A stretch of 64,000 bases of DNA. Source: Odontesthes bonariensis (lineage: Eukaryota > Chordata > Actinopteri > Atheriniformes > Atherinopsidae). The position numbers and the translations under genes were made by a program. Positions within the stretch are counted from its first letter, which is position 1. Every line of letters starts with the position of its first letter. The stretch lies in NCBI RefSeq assembly GCF_027942865.1, contig NC_134510.1, positions 23,429,209-23,493,208 on the forward strand, given 5' to 3'. This document shows positions 56,720-64,000 of this stretch, in pieces. Below the pieces are notes generated by a model that made no database searches, was not told where the DNA came from, and saw only the letters and a program-made list of their open reading frames with translations.

Positions 56720-58920
56720 AGGTTTATTGTCCATGACCTTTTGGTAATTGTTTTAACCAATAGTTCTTATTGTGTCTTCTTCTTTTAACCCCTAATAATG
56801 CGACTTATTATGAAAGCGCTATTGTTTTCTTATTGAAAAAAGCTTTTAATTTACTTCTTACTAATCATTGAAACTGTGGGATTATGATGAATTCGAATGT
56901 AATAGATTAATAAAATCACGTACGTTCCAGTTTAGTGAAGTGCACATGTAGATGAGGACATAAGGACCACAAGTGGTGTAAGGGAAAGAAATGTAAAAAG
57001 AATACAAAAATTAGACAAGTTATGGTCTAAGAATAGACAAGTCAAACAGAAAAGGAACTGAGACTCTGAAGCTCCCACTGTTAAAGTTAAAAGCACAAAT
57101 GAAACAGATCACAAACACAAAGACTTGAAAGAAATACAGTTGGAGCAGAAACAAAGCATCAAACAATAAGAGAGGCAGCAGCACGAGTGAATGGAGAGAG
57201 ATATGAATAACTACAGGAAGATGGAAACAAGTGGAGATAGTTGACAGTGGGAGAAAAACCCAAAGAGTTTTAACAGTCTGCCGTGATACATACAAAGAAT
57301 TAAACAGTATGGAACAATGTGGAGGCTCAACTAAACACAGAGATGAGAGATGAATAAACTCTAAAAGAGAAGAAGAGGAAACGTGTTGATGAGGCGACGT
57401 CAAGCACACAGCGAAGAATCAGTTGTAGTACAGATACAAAATAAACCGCAGGCAAACAGCATTTGAAATATGTCACACGTTGTGCTTTGTATGGAAAGCT
57501 ATGCCGTGAAGCTTGAACCTGACTGAGTTTATTTGAGCATGTGCATGTGCTGAACGTGTGCATGCGCTGAGCTGTTTGGATGGAGGTGGGGTGGCTACGA
57601 TAAGGTGAATCCCAGCATGGAGGCCAAACTGGTCTCTGCAACTTTTTAACACACATCCCCTCCCTTCGGCCATCAGGCTACGTCAGGCCTGGTGATACCC
57701 CGTGTGACTGCCACAAGCATGCAGACAGAGCCAACTGGGTTGTGATGTCAGGAGCAGCAGATCACCGTTGGGGACAGCGTGGCCAAAGCAGAACTAATTT
57801 AGGGAGGGTGGGGCAGGGGTGGTGCGGGTGAGCCTCTCGCGCTTAGTATCTCAGGTGTCAGCCTTGTGCTTTCTAATATTAAAGACTCTTGGCTTGTGTG
57901 ATCACGGGTGTGTGCACCCATGTATTTATGTGTTGTTTATGTGCAGCATATTTATAGCTGATTTTCCACTCCTTGTGCAGCGCTCCAGGACAGCAGCAGA
58001 GTGGAGAGGTGAGGCCGAGGGGGGGAGCAGAGGGACTGTACAGCGAATGTGGGGATCACCTGGCTTTTACATAGTAATGTATGTAGGGTTATTTAGTAAC
58101 AATTCTGCAAATAGATGCCATATTTGTTGCTCTTCCTTTAGGAATAAGAGCCTAACACAATGCTTGGCTCTGTTGCTTTTATTGAGCCAAACCCTGCTGT
58201 GAATCTAAGCAAACATTTGTAGCAGGAAAGTCTAAATGTGACATATTCGTGTGTGTGAAGCTGGTGTACGTAGTACAGATTCATGGATTCGGTTTGTTTA
58301 ATTGTGCTTCTTTGATTCTCAACAACAGGCCTGTAGACTACAGGCTCTGTGGTTTTACGGGTTAGGATTTCATGACTTTCCACATGATGAACACGGGAGT
58401 TTTGGTGCTGATGAATGAAGAAGGCCTTCACATACAGTGAGAGAAGCCTTCCGTCACATGTCTGCTGGACAAACATGGAACATGACACCTTCATATGAAG
58501 TAATGAATAACATCCCTCGCTGCCTACAGCTTTGAATTATGAATGATTTATCATCATCTGTCTCAGCTGCTGTGCTTTTGATCCAGCTAAACGCCACGTT
58601 AGTTTCCACCACATTATTAGCTTTATGAAACAGTAACACAGTTGTGTTTGTTTTCGGCTGTGCATGCATGTTAGTGCAAGTGAATCCATGTCAAACCATA
58701 TGGAGCGGACAAACTTCCTGTTTTTCTCCTCTGAATAAACTATATTAGTTGGTTTAAAAGCTTTCCACAGAGAGGGATAGTTCTAAGAAGTTCTAAGATA
58801 TTGTATATTAAAGCTTTACAGAGATATTCCATTTCTGTGAACTGGATTGTATCACTATGAGTTGTCACATTGTTTTACCTGCAGCAGACAAGCAGTCAGA
58901 GCGCTCCCAGTTTTTAGAGT
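56720..58920. other. No gene recognised
   Basis: Frames on both strands are short and compositionally biased. 57640-57830 is GC-richer and single-copy looking, possibly regulatory, but nothing specific can be assigned. Confidence 0.45.
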
Positions 58921-58937
58921 CATGCTAACCAGTGCTC

Positions 58938-59597
58938 TCTCCAGGTCGGGAACGAGATCCCTCCCCAAGTGGAGGAGTTCAAGTATCTCGGGGTCTTGTT
59001 CACGAGTGAGGGACGAATGGAGCAGGAGATTGACAGGCGGATCGGTGCAGCGTCTGCAGTGATGCGGGCTCTGCACCGGCCCGTCGTGGTGAAGAAGGAG
59101 CTGAGCCAGAAGGCGAAGCTCTCGATTTACCGGTCAATCTATGTTCCTACCCTCACCTATGGTCACGAGCTGTGGGTAGTGACCGAAAGAACGAGATCGC
59201 GAATACAAGCGGCCGAAATGAGTTTCCTCCGCAGGGTGTCTGGGCTCTCCCTTAGAGATAGGGTGAGAAGCTCGGTCATCCGGGAGGGGCTCGGAGTAGA
59301 ACTGCTGCTCCTCCGCATCGAGAGGAGTCAGATGAGGTGGCTCGGGCATCTGGTTAGGATGCCTCCTGGACGCCTCCCTGGTGAGGTGTTCCGGGCCCGT
59401 CCCACTGGGAGGAGGCCCCGGGGAAGACCCAGGACACGTTGGAGAGACTATGTCTCTCGGCTGGCCTGGGAACGCCACGCGGTCCCCCCAGAAGAGCTGG
59501 AGGAAGTGGCCGGGGACAGGGACGTCTGGGTCTCTTTGCTCAAGCTGCTGCCCCCGCGACCCGATCCCCGGACCAGCGGAAGATAATGGATGGATGG
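58938..59597 (+). mobile_element. 5'-truncated RTE/Rex3-like LINE with 14-bp target duplication
   Basis: A 660-bp insertion flanked by GCTAACCAGTGCTC at 58924-58937 and 59598-59611. It encodes the last 205 codons of a retrotransposon ORF (58969-59586, open): EEFKYLGVLFTSEGRMEQEI, YVPTLTYGHELWVV, QAAEMSFLRRVSGLSLRDRV, RWLGHLVRMPPGRLPGEVF and the basic RPTGRRPRGRPRTRWRDYV. It ends in the tail AGATAATGGATGGATGG. The GATG-type tail and C-terminal domain fit the RTE clade, most likely Rex3. The open frame and perfect duplication point to a fairly recent insertion. Confidence 0.85.
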
Positions 59598-59611
59598 GCT
59601 AACCAGTGCTC

Positions 59612-62600
59612 AAAATGGGGCCACGAGAACTCCTTTTTTTGCCATCTAAAGCAACTCAAACCTCAAAACTGTCTGAGCAGTTTGAGTGAGAGCTACATGG
59701 TCGATTTTTACACTGTGTCACACTGCATCAGACGGTTTCACCAACGGGGTCCACGTTGCAACCTCGACGGTGTGGCAAGATGCGCGTTCTGTAGTTGAGA
59801 AACTGTAGTGACAAAGTAAATTACTGTCTAACGCAGTAAATCCTCGAGTGAATCCTTGCTTTGACATGGAATTTATCTGATCACTACAGAAAGTCTAGTT
59901 TTAATGTGATTTTCTTGCTGGTTATCTGGGGTTTTTCAGTTTGGGAAGCTTTTTTTTTTTCCTATCTTATTCATTCAATTGTGACATGTCGTCAGGGCAG
60001 GTTATCACATACGTGCGTGTGTGTGTACATGTCAGTCTTGTAGATGAGGGTGAATTATTCAGGCTAATTGCTTACGCTGTGGCTATGCAGAGTACACTGC
60101 TTACTCCCTGTGTTTTGCCCCAGACCATGGCCAACAGAACTTTGTTTGTGTATGAATCTCATGATTATTATAGCTGCGTTGTTTTATGAGTGTTCCTTGC
60201 ATTTTGCCATGGGCCCGTAGTCATATTAACCCACATGGATGTGAAGAATGTTTGTATAAACCCCTTTTCAAAAAGCATTTGTATTGATAAGTCTCCCACG
60301 GACAAATCGGTACACTTCTAACATCTTAGCCAATGTCTTGCTTTGACCTGACAGGCAGCGAAAGTCTTGACCAACTGCCCTAACTTAGGCTACTCTTGCA
60401 CCTCCTGGGGTGAAAGGATTTGCATATTGGTTCAGTATGCTCTCCTGCGCTGAACAAGTTGATACCTTGCTACACTGCTGTCACCGCTATCTGATCATTC
60501 TCCCACAGCTGCCTACCTGCTGTAGGTCTGAGCAGAAAGTTCTCTCAAAATACCCTGCTGTTAATGGAGATAAGTAGTTGAGGCCTTGCAGACATTTGAG
60601 CACAGACGTGCAAAATCCTCAGGCGATACAGAGGTTAGAAACATTATGAAAGCTCAGTCCCGCAGTCATAATTCTCATGCCGCTCCAGGGTGTGGTGCGT
60701 TTCAGGAGGTGTTGTGACAGGAAGAAAGTTTCTTCTTCTTTCATGTTCACCAGCCTAGATCTTTTACCCCAGTAACTATCAGTGCAAAACTGTATAATAG
60801 AATAAATAATACCAAAAAAAAGTCCCGCATTGCAAGTCAGATTGAAGTACAACGTTCAAAAGTGTTTAACCACGTTATATGCGAATAAATGGAACCGAGA
60901 TGAATTGATTGATACCTTTATTAAAACCTTAAAGGGGAATTTAGTTGTTTCCAGAATAATAAAAAGAAATTGTTGAAAAAAAAAAGAAAAGTAGTTTAGA
61001 AATTAAATATGACAGAAGGCTATCATTTAAATGTGGCAAAGTTACTTAAATTCAATACCTCCAATTTGTGCTATATTTGATAGATAAAAGTGTCTCGCTA
61101 CTCTTTTTTAGCTGTAGTTAGGAGGCTAGAGAAACAATTTGGGAACAAAAGAGAAGCATTTTGGGCGCAGAAGGTCGCCTGTCGGTTTCCTGATCAGCAA
61201 TTTTAACCCAGGCCAGTGAGTGCCTCTACTGAGCGTTCACAACTTACAGATGGATTCAATGAAAAGGCCGCATTTCCCAGTGTATTAAAAAAAAACAAAA
61301 AAAAACAAAAAAAAAAAAAGTATGCTCGTGTAAGAAAGTATTCTTCATCTTCCTCCTCTTCTTCCCTGGTGTTTTAAAATCTCTTCCTCTTTCCTCGCCT
61401 GCTCTGGGCTTCCTCTGGCCCCTGATGGTCACCAGTTGCTTGCATGCATAAATGGATGAGAGAAAGAACAGGTAAAATAAACCCATGGGTCCAAGCGGCT
61501 GGGGGAGAAAAACTGAGATTTAACACAGTGAATGACTGATGAGCGGGGACAAATAGTAAACGCAAATAAACATGACATGAAGAGTGGAAGCATATGTATG
61601 TGTGTGTGTGTGTGTATTAACTACAAGCACTGGACTTACACTGTTGCTGCTCTATAAATTATTAAGAAGCTGAGAAATACAGGAAAACAGGAGCTTTGCT
61701 TGACAGCTCATTGTTGTTTCATGAGGGTGTTTCATATTGATGACTCTGTTATGATTCAGTGATTTGTAGCAAAACAAACAACTTTTTGACCTTTTGGATA
61801 CTTTCATTTAAATACTTTAAAACTCAGAAAATATATAACAGTGTTAGGGACATCTAGCAGTGAAGCTGCACATTACAGTCGATCTGATCTCAGAAATAAG
61901 ACGAAAATATGTGAGATAAACACGGTATCTTTATCTTGTGTTGACATCACAAAAACCATGCCAATGGAACGTCAGTTCTCAGCTTTGTCATGGTGGCGAG
62001 ATAAATTATCGGGTCATTGGGGAGACATCACATTTCTCACTGTACTGTGGTACGGTGAAATTGCTTAATTAGTACAAGACAGCTCTGCTGCTAAGAATTT
62101 TCCACTAAAACATCAAAAGAAAACCATTCTTAATGAACTAGGACTACAGGTAATACTTCATAATGTCAGACAGTTGTTTGCCCCCTCACATTTCTCCAAT
62201 AGAAAATATCGTTGTAATAAATTCTCTGGCCTTTGGCGTGGCCCTTTGTAAGTTTGAACTTGACACTCCTGCCTAAGTTTGGAGTGAGTTAGTCATATTT
62301 AACAGGTCTCTTACTTACAGATATTCATCCATGCAAGAACGTGACTGCTTGTACTCATACACAGCTTGAAAAACTGGTGGATCCAGATTGTCGCAGGATG
62401 TCACGTCTAATTTAATCACATGGCCACTGGAGCTCTATTATTCATGAGATCAATGTAGAGATTCAACCAGGCCTGATATAGGAAAACTCCTGCCATCCAA
62501 CTGTTCATTGAGCCTCTTCAAGATTTTTTTCCCTTCTTGGTTATCTTCTCTTTGGAGTTCGACTTGTGAAGATTGTCAACATGAAAACTGAGAGAGTATT

Positions 62601-64000
62601 AACCCCGAGGGATGTGAAGCAGCGAGAGACTGCAAGGTGCCTTCGACACCTCAACTGACAGGATTTGGAAGCCAGAGGCAAAATGGTGGAAGGGAAAGGT
62701 GCAAATAGTGAAGCAAACCAAGGTGATAGAATGTGAAGTTGCAGGAGTGGGTGAGTGTGAGACATCCAACAAAGGCTGTGGAAGTGTGAACTCAATACAT
62801 GTCCCATAATTCCTGGGGTCACATGATGCAAACTCTACCTGCTATCAACCAGAGTTACTAAACATAAAGAAATCACACACACTGCATCAATCCCGTCATG
62901 TCAGTCGGTCTGAGCAGCTTGTTGGTTGCCACAATGTCGCGTCCTGTTCTTTGGTTAAAAGGGTTTGAAATCAGTTTAAAAGGAAAACAGAAATGGCTTT
63001 CTATTGTTTTTCCAACTTCCAAACATCAGACTGCGCAAAAGACTGCGGGGGAAGATCGGTGACTCGAATGTCTACGAGGTAGCAAAGGTTTCCCCTAAAA
63101 GTCACAAGACTTGCCACCAGTCACTGTCTGAGTCTGAGCACCCCAGCCCTTGTGACAGCCGTGTTTACAGAACATGGAAGCTTCAGGTCTAATTCAATCA
63201 CATCTTGTGATCGAAAAACTCTTACTTTGACTGTGAAATGCTCACTTCCTGCAGAGACCTCTTTTTGAAACTTCATTCAAAGTAGTTTTTATCTGGAAAC
63301 TCACTGAGGCTCCTTATTTGTCATCACTGTCATATGTGGGGCCTAATATTCTCAGACACTGGAGCCACAGTGACAGTTATTGCACCTGTTCTTCTTTTCC
63401 TCTCTCTTTTTAATGCTTTTGTTTTTCTTGTTTTCTTTGCTGATTTGACGAGGGCCTGGTTTAGGTATCCCCAAACTTAAAGTTATCTTTTTTTAACATG
63501 ATGGTGTTCCTTTTCTTTATTTGGCCTTCACTGAGCCAACAAATGAACCGACTAAAGAAAAACAATTGAGCAAAAATGGAAAAAGTAAACAAGAAGAGGA
63601 AAAACAAAAAAAGAAGAGAACAAACAGCGTAATTTCTTATGTGGCCTGAGCGTCTGAGAAATGGAGCATTTTTTCTCACATTAAAACATCCTGGTGCACT
63701 TACGATCCAGCCACACTCTGAGAGAAACAAAAAAAGTTGATAAAAACATCCAAACACAAGCTTAGCAATGATATATATACAGTTCAGGGCAGAGAGGACG
63801 CAGCTCCTCAAGTTAAGGCTCAACAGTCCATCACCATCCAAAAGACGACACACTAAAGACAGTAACACATTGCACATTCTGACCATAGGGGACAAGTGGT
63901 GTAAAAGAATCCTTCCACAGTAAAGTAGAGCAACAAATTCAAAAATAGAGGCGGCGGCCTGCTCACCATAACACCAGCTTCCCGACAGGTGGTGTCTCTT
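59612..64000. other. No gene recognised
   Basis: Intergenic DNA with A runs (61287-61319) and a GT microsatellite (61596-61617). In human, nr4a3 follows sec61b, but no nuclear-receptor coding exon was recognised before the right edge. The minus frame at 63461-63895 looks like chance. Confidence 0.45.

Noticed and set aside
57020..57673. Overlapping minus-strand frames of 66-129 codons
   Set aside because: Hydrophobic, biased composition, mutually overlapping, no recognised family.
60900..60975. Possible minus-strand LINE tail (AATTGATTGATACCTTTATT)
   Set aside because: Too short, and no body sequence found.
63461..63895. 144-codon minus-strand frame
   Set aside because: Phe/Leu/Cys-rich from A-rich DNA, no motif, no splice context.

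Overview
This is a piece of teleost fish nuclear DNA, probably a percomorph. The evidence is four spliced vertebrate genes with GT-AG introns, abundant fish-type dispersed repeats, many CA/GT microsatellites and no bacterial-style gene packing. The exon models below were built by hand from splice sites, reading phase and recalled family sequence. All four recognised genes splice into an uninterrupted frame.

Left block (about 4.2-25.1 kb). Two minus-strand genes lie head to tail: tmem245 (17 coding exons, ATG at 18575, stop at 5492, 862 codons) and frrs1l (5 coding exons, ATG at 25068, stop at 20259, 282 codons). They are also neighbours on human 9q31. Transposons fill their introns and flanks: a hAT-like MITE with an 8-bp duplication (2616-3033), a TTAA-flanked palindromic MITE (3109-3740), a nearly intact Tc1 element (10008-11635) sitting inside an older element, and a TTA-flanked Harbinger-like MITE (21404-22053).

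Middle block (25.1-42 kb). There is no recognised intact protein-coding gene. It holds decayed transposon copies (28.1-28.8 kb and 29.7-30.2 kb), long AT-rich single-copy-looking DNA, and a small spliced frame at 40392-40991. That frame resembles a degenerate LRAT/PLAAT-type domain that has lost both expected catalytic residues.

Right block (41.3-50.9 kb). alg2 (minus, 4 coding exons, 405 aa) and sec61b (plus, 4 exons, 97 aa) are head to head across about 1.1 kb. This gene pair also exists on human 9q22, roughly 10 Mb from the tmem245/frrs1l pair, so a rearrangement boundary between the two blocks lies in 25-42 kb. alg2 builds the lipid-linked oligosaccharide on the ER face. Sec61-beta is part of the ER translocon. 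Both are housekeeping functions that could share a promoter.

Right end (51-64 kb). There are only transposon remnants, including a 5'-truncated RTE/Rex3-like LINE with a clear 14-bp target duplication (58938-59597). The rest is unassigned intergenic DNA.

I found no convincing new multi-gene system. The most unusual items are the LRAT-like relic, a GC-AG intron in tmem245, microsatellites abutting splice sites, and two large palindromic transposon derivatives.
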